From the NCBI GenBank assembly GCA_002919305.1, contig PKFB01000043.1, positions 1-64,000 on the forward strand: DNA of 64,000 nt, in the 5' to 3' direction. The DNA comes from Actinomycetales bacterium (GTDB lineage Bacteria > Actinomycetota > Actinomycetes > Mycobacteriales > Micromonosporaceae). The translations under genes and the position numbers were made by a program. The stretch's first letter is position 1. Every line of letters starts with the position of its first letter. Positions 37,897 to 44,994 of the stretch are shown in pieces. The notes beneath the pieces were generated by a model that made no database searches, was not told where the DNA came from, and saw nothing but the letters and a program-made list of their open reading frames with translations.

Positions 37897-38735
37897 GAAC
37901 TCCCTCCAGGCCGCGGGTGTGCGTCAACAGCCGAGGCGGTGTCGGTGTCGGGGAGCACCCCGCGCGCGGTCAGCAGATCCAAGACTGGGGCGGCGGCCTC
38001 ACCCAGAGCGGCGATGTCCCCTGGATCGGGCGTACGCCGGGGGTGGGTGATGACCAAGAGGACGCCACGACCCAGGTCGACGACGTGCCCTAACGACGGC
38101 GTGGCGTCGGTGTGGGGCGTGGCGGGTGTGGGATGTTCGCGCGTCGGCACAGGACCTGCGGCCGTCTCAGCGCCGAGACGTCCGTCCGGGCTGACGGCCG
38201 CGGCATGAACCGGCCAGTCGGCGAAGGTGGCTGGTGTTGGGGCGGGGGTGACCGCGGCGGTTGTGGCCCAGAACCGCTCCCGGGGTCGGGCGGTGGGCGG
38301 CGTCGCCCCGGAGGGGTCCGCGACACCATTGCCGCCCGCGACCGGGCCTTCCGTGTCACGTCCGGCCGGGCCGGTGGAGCGCATCCACGCCTCGACGATG
38401 GCGTCAAGTTCGGCGGCGCTGATTCCAGCGATCGCGTGGAGCGTGGTGGTAGGAGCACCCGTTAGCTCCTGCTGGATCTCGGCCAGGGTACGCCCCTGCG
38501 CCTGGCGACGTTTGATAGCGACCAGTTGCAGGAGATGCCGTGGGCCGTACCAGCCGGTACGGCCCCGAAGCACGGGGCGGTCCAGCAGACCGATCGTGGT
38601 GTACCACCGGATCGCCCGACGATCGGGGACGCTGCGGATCCGCCGGTCTATGCGCGACGCCAGGCCGGTGGTTTGGGACAGCACGCGGTTGACCAACTCG
38701 ATGAGTTGATCCAGGGTCCAGGCCGCCTCGGTCAC
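37893..38735 (-). CDS. MerR-family transcriptional regulator
   Basis: A 280-residue regulator. The MerR helix-turn-helix lies at about 25-85 (DRRAIRWYTTIGLLDRP, then YGPRHLLQLVAIKRRQAQG). A long, Pro/Thr/Ala-rich linker leads to a C-terminal segment with GHVVDLGRGVLLVITHPRR. No cysteines for metal sensing are present. The start is GTG 38735. A perfect 24-bp palindrome ends 11 bp upstream of it, suggesting autoregulation. It is translationally coupled to the VIT-VWA gene, so that gene is probably its main target. Confidence 0.85.
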   Translation of the reverse strand: MTEAAWTLDQLIELVNRVLSQTTGLASRIDRRIRSVPDRRAIRWYTTIGLLDRPVLRGRTGWYGPRHLLQLVAIKRRQAQGRTLAEIQQELTGAPTTTLHAIAGISAAELDAIVEAWMRSTGPAGRDTEGPVAGGNGVADPSGATPPTARPRERFWATTAAVTPAPTPATFADWPVHAAAVSPDGRLGAETAAGPVPTREHPTPATPHTDATPSLGHVVDLGRGVLLVITHPRRTPDPGDIAALGEAAAPVLDLLTARGVLPDTDTASAVDAHPRPGGSS

Positions 38736-38745
38736 CTCTCAACCA

Positions 38746-38769
38746 TGACACTGTCATATGACAGTGTCA
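38746..38769. promoter_or_regulatory. Perfect 24-bp palindrome, probable MerR operator
   Basis: The half-site is TGACACTGTCAT, and each half itself contains the smaller inverted pair TGACA/TGTCA. It sits 10 bp before the MerR start codon, where a MerR dimer would bind between promoter elements. No other copy was noticed in the window. Confidence 0.8.
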
Positions 38770-39040
38770 AATAGCCGAGGCGGGAACCTCACCGATCGCG
38801 CGGTAAATCCCGTACCTCCCGCTCCCATGAGGTGGACTCGACCGTCGGTACGCAGCGGCACCGCAGTGACAGCTGGCGCCTAACGCGTGCTGACCGGCAT
38901 GACACCGGGCGATCCGCACTCCGGGCGTACCGCTGGTCAACGGAGGTGATCGAGCGATCCGGCAGCGTCGCCCGCCACGGGCTTCTCCCGACGCTGCCCG
39001 CTCAGCTCCTCTTCAGCGGTACTTCCCGAGTTCTTCAGTT

Positions 39041-39080
39041 CTTTTCCTGGCGTGTCTTCTCTTTTCCTGGCGTGTCCTCC
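39041..39080. repeat. Two-copy 20-bp tandem repeat
   Basis: CTTTTCCTGGCGTGTC occurs at 39041-39056 and 39061-39076; the 20-bp units match at 18 of 20 positions. It lies in noncoding DNA. Confidence 0.8.
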
Positions 39081-39165
39081 TGGTACGCGCCCGCGGCCCT
39101 CATAACCGCGCTACGCACCCGACAGAAGAGCTCGAAGAAGACATGCAAAGAAGGCTCAAATAAAT

Positions 39166-39202
39166 CGGCTCGGCCATGCCCGTCTCAGGCGTGGCCGAGC
39201 CG
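39166..39202 (-). terminator. Intrinsic terminator after the MFS exporter gene
   Basis: An 11-bp perfect stem (CGGCTCGGCCA at 39166-39176 with 39192-39202) extends inward by four more pairs including one wobble, around a 7-base loop. On the minus strand it is followed by ATTTATTTG. It lies about 77 bp past the MFS stop. Confidence 0.88.
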
Positions 39203-39278
39203 TTGGACAACGACGCTGTTGGGCTCGCCCGCCGCCTGCCCGACTCGTGACGGCGGCGGGTCGTGGGCTGTGGACGCT

Positions 39279-40655
39279 TTACGCCTGCGCTTCCACCGCC
39301 GGTTCCTGAACAGGCGTAGGGCGGGCCCGGAACGCGATCCACACCGCCAACGCGCCCACCAACGCTATGGCGGTCAATACCGCGGAGGCGATGAAGCCGA
39401 TGCGGATCCCGTCCATCAGGGCGCCGTCCGAGGCCAGTCGCAAGGAGGCGGCCCCGATGACCGGCCCCAGCGTGAATCCCAGCATCAGGGTCAGCTGCGC
39501 GACCGCGCCGACCAGGGCGGTCTGATCTGGGCGGGCACTGCTGAGCAGTAGGGTCTGGATGGGACTGACGAACAGCCCCAACCCAATGCCGATCAACGCG
39601 ATCCGCCAGGCGATGTCCAGCTGCGCCGCTGTGCCATCCAGGGGGATCAGCAGCAGGGTCCCGGCCACCCCGAATACAGTGCCCAGCAAGGGCAGCCGCC
39701 GGGTATCCATCCGGTCGGCAAGCCACCCTGCTACCGGCGCCATGATCCCAATCCCCAGCGGAAGCGCCAGCATCGTCGCTCCTGCCACGTCGGGTGTGCG
39801 TCCCTGAACCTCCTGAATCAGGAAAGGCAGCAGGAAGTTGATGGCGCCCCCACCCGTGATCACAAACAGCAGCAGCGCTCCCAGTGGCGGGCCCAGGCGA
39901 CTGCCGACGATCCGCAGCACCACTCGGGATTCCGGCGACTGGACCCACAGCACGAGGGCCGCCACACCCAGCAGGGCGAAGATCCAGGATCCGAGCTCCA
40001 ACGCGATCAGCAACCCGGTCAAGGTCATCCCCAGGGAGAGGGTCTCCCGCAACTGCCGACGATCTGGCACCGGCAGTCCCCCGTCGTCGCGGGGCATGCT
40101 CCGCGCTCCCAGCCACAGCGCGACCGCACACACCGGCACGTTGATCAAGAAAATGCCGCGCCATCCCAGATGGGCGGCGATCAACCCGCCTAGACCGGGG
40201 CCAGCGATGGAACCGATAGGGCCCAACGTGGCCAACGCCCCGAAGGCTCGCCCCCGCTGATCGGGGCGTACCACCGCGGCCAGCACCGGGAACACCAACG
40301 CAGCGATGATGCCGCTAAACGCACCCTGCAGCACCCGGGCCACGAACAGGAATACCGCACCAGGCGCCACGCTGACGAGAGCGCTGGCGACCGCGAACCC
40401 GGCCACCGCCAACAGGAAGGCCCACCGCAGGCTCGCGCGATCCACCCAGCGCCCAGCGGGCAAGGTCATCGCCACGATGGGAAGGAAGTAACTCAGCAGC
40501 ACCCATTGGGTGCTCCCCTCGGTCATCCCAAACTCTCGACCGATGATGGGGAGAGCGACATTAGCCGCTGTCTGGTCCAATGTTGTCAGAAAAACGACCA
40601 ATGCCAGCCCGATAACCGCTGACCAACTGGTACGCCGCGTATCATTCGTCATCAC
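39279..40655 (-). CDS. MFS drug exporter (DHA2-type)
   Basis: A 458-residue polytopic membrane protein of the major facilitator superfamily. The N-terminal motif LTTLDQTAANVALPIIGREF corresponds to the DHA2 signature; GRWVDRASLRWAF is the loop 2-3 motif, and GPGLGGLIAAHLGWRGIFLINVP is typical of the EmrB group. About 12-14 membrane segments are visible. It lies 34 bp after the NTF2-like gene, followed by a strong terminator. I infer export of the polyketide product and self-resistance. Confidence 0.9.
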   Translation of the reverse strand: MMTNDTRRTSWSAVIGLALVVFLTTLDQTAANVALPIIGREFGMTEGSTQWVLLSYFLPIVAMTLPAGRWVDRASLRWAFLLAVAGFAVASALVSVAPGAVFLFVARVLQGAFSGIIAALVFPVLAAVVRPDQRGRAFGALATLGPIGSIAGPGLGGLIAAHLGWRGIFLINVPVCAVALWLGARSMPRDDGGLPVPDRRQLRETLSLGMTLTGLLIALELGSWIFALLGVAALVLWVQSPESRVVLRIVGSRLGPPLGALLLFVITGGGAINFLLPFLIQEVQGRTPDVAGATMLALPLGIGIMAPVAGWLADRMDTRRLPLLGTVFGVAGTLLLIPLDGTAAQLDIAWRIALIGIGLGLFVSPIQTLLLSSARPDQTALVGAVAQLTLMLGFTLGPVIGAASLRLASDGALMDGIRIGFIASAVLTAIALVGALAVWIAFRARPTPVQEPAVEAQA

Positions 40656-40689
40656 GGAATGTCGTTTTTACGCGCTCTCCGCAGATCAG

Positions 40690-41133
40690 TCAAACAAGGT
40701 CGTCACGGCTTACCTCTCGACGCTGCACTAACCAGGAATCTCCGTTTGGGACAAGAATGTCGGAGCATGTCGTGCTCCGATGAATAACAGGCTGTCCGCC
40801 CTTCGGAGTGGCGATAACAAGCGCGTAAGAGAATGCTCGAACCGTACCGTCCTCAAGAGCGTCAACGCTGAGCATGCCCAGCCAGTGTCGGTGCTTGACA
40901 CCCGCCGCTTGTAACTCTTGATGGGTACGCCGCACCGCAGCGGCCAGATTCGCGCGTCCCACCGTCGGCTCGGGGTGAGCGTTCGCGGCGAAGCTACCGT
41001 CCTCGGTGAAGGTCGCGGCCCAGCCTTCGGCGTCCCCCTCGTCAAGCAGGCGCATTTGGCGCGCGTAGAAATGCGCCACCCGTGTATAGAGGGTGTTGTC
41101 CGTTCCCAGCGGTAACGACTGAACTTCGGTCAT
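40690..41133 (-). CDS. NTF2/SnoaL-like small protein of the polyketide cluster
   Basis: A 147-residue alpha+beta-barrel protein with the NTF2-like pattern FYARQMRLLDEGDAEGWAAT, FTEDGSFAAN and a C-terminal WLVQRREVSRDD. Such proteins in aromatic polyketide clusters act as ring cyclases, hydroxylases or isomerases (SnoaL is the best known), or bind intermediates. ATG 41133 was chosen over 41151 because GAGGAGGAG lies just upstream. It is divergent from the plus-strand tailoring operon and shares a 170-bp promoter region with it. Confidence 0.8.
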   Translation of the reverse strand: MTEVQSLPLGTDNTLYTRVAHFYARQMRLLDEGDAEGWAATFTEDGSFAANAHPEPTVGRANLAAAVRRTHQELQAAGVKHRHWLGMLSVDALEDGTVRAFSYALVIATPKGGQPVIHRSTTCSDILVPNGDSWLVQRREVSRDDLV

Positions 41134-41189
41134 GAATCTCCTCCTCACCACCTGCTGTAGGGGTGTCGGGAGGAGTGTGAGCGGCGGTA

Positions 41190-41207
41190 CTCAAAAACGA
41201 CTCGAAA
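41190..41207 (-). promoter_or_regulatory. Candidate SARP binding site in the divergent promoter region
   Basis: On the minus strand the heptamers TTTCGAG (41201-41207) and TTTTGAG (41190-41196) are direct repeats with starts exactly 11 bp apart. That is the spacing recognised by SARP activators such as ActII-ORF4 and DnrI. It lies between the NTF2-like and GMC genes. Assignment is by pattern only. Confidence 0.5.
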
Positions 41208-41303
41208 CCTCGCCGCGCCGTTTGGAGCCGGCCTCGTTCCGCCCTCGAGTCGGGATCCTGAAGCTCCCTCACGATCGGTTGATCCCCGATTCGAGGAGGC
41301 GCT

Positions 41304-42902
41304 TTGTACGGTCGCACCCTTTCCAGACGCACACTGCTGGTCGGTGCGGGCGCGACGGCGGCCCTCACCGCCTTATCGTCCATATCCTCTTCCCGCTCGA
41401 CAGCGGCCGCCCCTGCTGAACCGGTCGACGTCCTCATCGTCGGAAGCGGATATGCGGGAGCGATAGCGGCTTTCCGTCTGGCCGAAGCCGGAATCAACTC
41501 CGTGGTGGTGGAACGAGGCCGCCGGTGGCCCATCCGTCCAACCGGCGATACCTTCGCCACCCCTGAGAACCCGGATGGCCGGGCCGCTTGGCTGAGCACC
41601 ACCTCCCCGTTCACCCCCGAGCCCTTGGACATCTACCCGGGTGTGCTGGAGGCCTACCAGGCCGACGGCGTGATGGCTCTGGCGGGTGCGGGTGTGGGTG
41701 GCGGTTCGCTGGTGAACAGCGCCGTCATGATGCAGCCCTCCAGGGAACTGTTCAATCTCACCTTGGGCAGGCTGCTCGACTACGACGAGATGGATGATGT
41801 CTGGTTCCCGCGGGCCAGGAATTTGATCGGCGCGACGCCGATGCCCGATGACGTATACAACTCCTCCTACTACCGGGCTGCCCGAGGGTTCTACGACGCC
41901 GCCCAGCGGGCCGGCCTCGACCCGATCCGGGTGGACATGGCGTTGGACTGGGATGTGGTCCGGGGCGAGATGACTGGCCGCTATGTCCAATCGGCGGTGT
42001 TGGGCCACTCCACCTGGGGCATGAACAGTGGCGCCAAGCGCAGCGTCGACCGAACGATCCTGGCCGCGGCAGAGGCCACCCGCCGGGTGGCGGTCGTCAC
42101 CCTGACCCGGGTGGTGAGCATCGTTCAGCAACGTGACCGCTACCTGGTCTCGTGTGAACGGATCAATGAGTCCGGCACTGTGGTGGCACGTCCCACCTTC
42201 TCCGCCCGACACGTGATCTTGGCGGCCGGATCGCTGGGCACCACCAAGTTGCTGGTCCGTGCCCGCGCCCGACGGGAGCTGCCTCTCCTATCGCCACGCG
42301 TGGGTACCGCCTGGTGCACCAACGGTGACACGGTCGCGATGTGGAGCGGCATGCCTGACAACAATCCTGGTCAGGGCGGCCCCTCGGGCATCATCGCCCG
42401 CGACTGGGTCAACAACCCGATCGGTCCAGTCACTGGCCTGAACTTCCCCTGGCCCGGCATGCCGGCCGGCACCGGCGCGCTGGCTGGCCTCTTCCTGGGG
42501 TTGGCCCCCGCCGTGGGTCGGTTCTCCTACAACCATGCCACCGATGAGGTGCGCCTGACCTGGCCCGCCAGCGCTCCCGCGGTGACCCAGGTGGTGGACG
42601 CGGTGACCGACACCGTGGGGCGCTTCGCCGCCGTGGATGGCGCCACCCCGCAGTTCATCACTCCGGAGCGGACCTCACACCCCTTGGGGGGCGTACCCCT
42701 GGGAATCGCCACCGACCTGCTCGGCCGGCTGCGTGGCTACCCCAACCTGTACGTGATCGACAGCGCCCTGATTCCCGGCTCCACCGGAGGCGCGCCTCCC
42801 GCCCTGACGGTGGCGGCGCTGGCTGACCGATGCGTGACCGGGCTGCTGGAAGCCGACGCCTTCTCTCCATCCCGTAGGCCGGCGTCCCTAGCCACCGTCT
42901 GA
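41304..42902 (+). CDS. GMC-type FAD oxidoreductase, cholesterol-oxidase-like, with Tat-type signal
   Basis: A 532-residue flavoprotein. The N-terminus has twin arginines and a hydrophobic stretch (SRRTLLVGAGATAALTAL), suggesting Tat export. The FAD-binding motif GSGYAG is at 47-52, followed by GAGVGGGSLVNSAVMMQP. The C-terminal block SHPLGG...LIPGSTGG matches cholesterol oxidase, and His459 corresponds to its catalytic His. The active-site Asn of cholesterol oxidase (in GVNPF) appears replaced by Ala497 (GGAPP), so sterol oxidation is doubtful and oxidation of a polyketide intermediate is my inference. Translation starts at TTG 41304, 6 nt after GAGGAG. It is the first gene of the tailoring operon. 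Confidence 0.82.
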   Translation: MYGRTLSRRTLLVGAGATAALTALSSISSSRSTAAAPAEPVDVLIVGSGYAGAIAAFRLAEAGINSVVVERGRRWPIRPTGDTFATPENPDGRAAWLSTTSPFTPEPLDIYPGVLEAYQADGVMALAGAGVGGGSLVNSAVMMQPSRELFNLTLGRLLDYDEMDDVWFPRARNLIGATPMPDDVYNSSYYRAARGFYDAAQRAGLDPIRVDMALDWDVVRGEMTGRYVQSAVLGHSTWGMNSGAKRSVDRTILAAAEATRRVAVVTLTRVVSIVQQRDRYLVSCERINESGTVVARPTFSARHVILAAGSLGTTKLLVRARARRELPLLSPRVGTAWCTNGDTVAMWSGMPDNNPGQGGPSGIIARDWVNNPIGPVTGLNFPWPGMPAGTGALAGLFLGLAPAVGRFSYNHATDEVRLTWPASAPAVTQVVDAVTDTVGRFAAVDGATPQFITPERTSHPLGGVPLGIATDLLGRLRGYPNLYVIDSALIPGSTGGAPPALTVAALADRCVTGLLEADAFSPSRRPASLATV

Positions 42903-42917
42903 CAGGAGCGGGCGGGC

Positions 42918-43151
42918 ATGCGGGACGCGCGCCACACCACGCTTATGCGCCTGGGCCGGGCACTGGCTTGGCTGGGATGGTGCGCGGGACCTGCTGTCCC
43001 GCCCGCCATCGCCCATCCCTGGCCGGAGGACGAAGCGGGGATAAGCCCGCTTCAGGGCGACTTGAGAGTCCTTCGAGTGCCCCCTCACACCCTTGGATCC
43101 GCCGGCGAACTCGGCACAGTATCCGCCGAACAGGAGAATTCACGTGACTGA
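42918..43151 (+). CDS. Possible small exported protein between the GMC and ketoreductase genes
   Basis: A 77-codon frame fills the gap between two cluster genes. ATG 42918 is preceded by AGGAG at 9-10 nt, and its stop overlaps the first codons of the ketoreductase gene. The N-terminus (RLGRALAWLGWCAGPAVPP) looks like a signal peptide. Third-position GC bias is good in the first half and weaker in the second, so it may be noncoding. No family is recognised. Confidence 0.35.
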   Translation: MRDARHTTLMRLGRALAWLGWCAGPAVPPAIAHPWPEDEAGISPLQGDLRVLRVPPHTLGSAGELGTVSAEQENSRD

Positions 43152-43950
43152 GAAGAATCTCCCCTCTGGCGTCCCCACTCCGGCCACGGCCATCGTCACC
43201 GGAGCCACCAGCGGCATCGGTCTGGCGATCGCCAAAGCGTTGGCCGCGAACTCAATCAGAGTCTTCATCTGCGCCCGTAACGCCGAGGATGTCGCCGCCA
43301 CGGTCAAACAGTTACGGGACAACGGCGGTGAGGCGGACGGGACCACCTGCGACGTGCGTTCGGTGAGCGACATCAAGGCCATGGTCCAGGCCGCCGTGGC
43401 GGCTTTCGGCCCCATCGACATCCTGGTCAACAACGCCGGACGCAGTGGTGGAGGCCCCACCGCTGAGATCCCCGACGAGCTGTGGGACGACGTGATCGAC
43501 ACCAACCTCAACAGCGTGTTCCGGGTGACCCGGGAGGTGCTGACCACCGGCCGCATGCGGGAACGTTCGTGGGGGCGGATCATTAACATCGCCTCCACCG
43601 GCGGTAAGCAAGGGGTGGTGCTCGGCGCGCCGTACTCGGCCTCTAAGCACGGGGTTGTCGGCTTCACCAAGGCGCTGGGCCTGGAGTTGGCCAAGACCGG
43701 AATCACCGTCAACGCGGTCTGCCCAGGCTATGTCGAAACCCCGATGGCCCAGCGGGTCCGAGCCGGGTACGCGCGGGTGTGGAACACCACCGAAGAAGAC
43801 GTCTTGAACCGCTTCAACGCCAAGATCCCGCTGGGTCGGTACACCACCCCTGATGAGGTCGCCGGCATGGTCTTGTACCTCATCTCACGCGCGGCCGACC
43901 CGGTGACGGCTCAGGCCCTGAATGTCTGCGGTGGTCTCGGTAACTACTGA
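43144..43950 (+). CDS. Polyketide ketoreductase, ActIII type
   Basis: A 268-residue short-chain dehydrogenase close in sequence to the actinorhodin C9 ketoreductase. It shows VTGATSGIG, NNAGRSGGG, and catalytic Ser151 (IASTGGKQG), Tyr164 and Lys168 (PYSASKHG), and ends in the family tail VTAQALNVCGGLGNY. It should reduce one carbonyl of the ACP-bound poly-beta-ketone with NADPH and set the first-ring folding. The Pro of the ActIII PGG motif is Ser here. GTG 43144 was chosen because AGGAG lies 7 nt before it. Confidence 0.93.
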   Translation: MTEKNLPSGVPTPATAIVTGATSGIGLAIAKALAANSIRVFICARNAEDVAATVKQLRDNGGEADGTTCDVRSVSDIKAMVQAAVAAFGPIDILVNNAGRSGGGPTAEIPDELWDDVIDTNLNSVFRVTREVLTTGRMRERSWGRIINIASTGGKQGVVLGAPYSASKHGVVGFTKALGLELAKTGITVNAVCPGYVETPMAQRVRAGYARVWNTTEEDVLNRFNAKIPLGRYTTPDEVAGMVLYLISRAADPVTAQALNVCGGLGNY

Positions 43951-44034
43951 CCGCTCCCCGGTGGTCCGCATGGACGGTTCATCGCCGTCGCGTACGGCCC
44001 CGTTCCCCACCAGCTCCAGAAAGGAAGGGGCACC

Positions 44035-44994
44035 GTGTCCAAGCCGACAGTCCACACGATCACGCACACCATCGACATCGCCGCGTCACCGGAGGTGGTG
44101 TTCCCGATCATCGCCGACGTGACTCGCTGGCCCGAAGTGTTCGGGCCGACGGTGTACGCCGAACGTTTAGAAGGCGATGACACCTCCGAACTGATCCAGC
44201 TGTGGGCCACCGCGAACGGGACGGTCCGCACCTGGACCTCCCGCCGCCGGATCGATCGAGCGGCTCAGAAGATCGAGTTCGCTCAGCAGCGCAGCCCAGC
44301 GCCCCTGGCCTCGATGGGTGGGTCCTGGTCCTTCCAGCCGCTGGACGACGGTGGCACTCGAGCGGTTCTGGACCACTACTACAGCGTGATCGACGACGAT
44401 CCGCAGGGTCTGGAGTGGGTCCGGAAGGCAGTCGACACCAACAGCAACGCCGAGTTGGCGGCGCTGAAGGCGGTCACGGAAATCGCTGACCGGTACTGCT
44501 CGCTGACTACCAGCTTCTCCGACAGCGTCACCATCAACGGCAAGGTCGACGACGTCTACGAGTTCCTTTACCGAGCCGACCTGTGGCCCCAGCGGTTGCC
44601 GCACGTCTCCCGGCTGGAGTTGACCGAGGAGATTCCCAACATCCAGGTCATGGAGATGGACACCCGCACCGCGGACGGGTCGGTTCACACCACGAAATCG
44701 GTGCGGGTCTGCTTCCCGACCAACCGGATCGTCTACAAGCAGATCGTCGTCCCGAAGCTGATGGCGATCCACACCGGCGTGTGGACTCTGACCACGACCG
44801 ATGACGGGCTGACCGCCACCTCCACACACACCGTGCGGATCAACCCCGACAACGTCACCGCGGTATTGGGTGCGGACGCCACCGTGGAGCAGGCCAAGGA
44901 CTTCGTCCGCAACGCCCTCAGCCGCAACAGCCTGGCCACGCTCGGCCTGGCCAAGGAGTACGCGGAGACCAAGTACGCGGAGGCGCAACGGTGA
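44035..44994 (+). CDS. Di-domain aromatase/cyclase
   Basis: A 319-residue protein with two SRPBCC (START-like) domains, about residues 1-150 and 155-305. The first contains HTIDIAASPEVVFPIIADVTRWPEVF; the second has DSVTINGKVDDVYEFLYRADLWPQRL. It resembles ActVII-type aromatase/cyclases, which act after C9 reduction to cyclise and aromatise the first ring. The start is GTG 44035 behind GGAAGGGG. It is followed by the ligase gene with a stop/start overlap (GTGATG). Confidence 0.9.
   Translation: MSKPTVHTITHTIDIAASPEVVFPIIADVTRWPEVFGPTVYAERLEGDDTSELIQLWATANGTVRTWTSRRRIDRAAQKIEFAQQRSPAPLASMGGSWSFQPLDDGGTRAVLDHYYSVIDDDPQGLEWVRKAVDTNSNAELAALKAVTEIADRYCSLTTSFSDSVTINGKVDDVYEFLYRADLWPQRLPHVSRLELTEEIPNIQVMEMDTRTADGSVHTTKSVRVCFPTNRIVYKQIVVPKLMAIHTGVWTLTTTDDGLTATSTHTVRINPDNVTAVLGADATVEQAKDFVRNALSRNSLATLGLAKEYAETKYAEAQR

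Larger units (their letters stand above)
38770..39278. other. Boundary region before the polyketide cluster, no gene
   Basis: About 500 bp between the MerR operator and the MFS gene. It holds a short tandem repeat (39041-39080) and the MFS terminator (39166-39202). No convincing coding frame. It marks the left edge of the polyketide cluster. Confidence 0.5.

Noticed and set aside
41304..42902. Calling the GMC protein a true cholesterol oxidase
   Set aside because: The active-site Asn appears missing and the polyketide context argues for another substrate.
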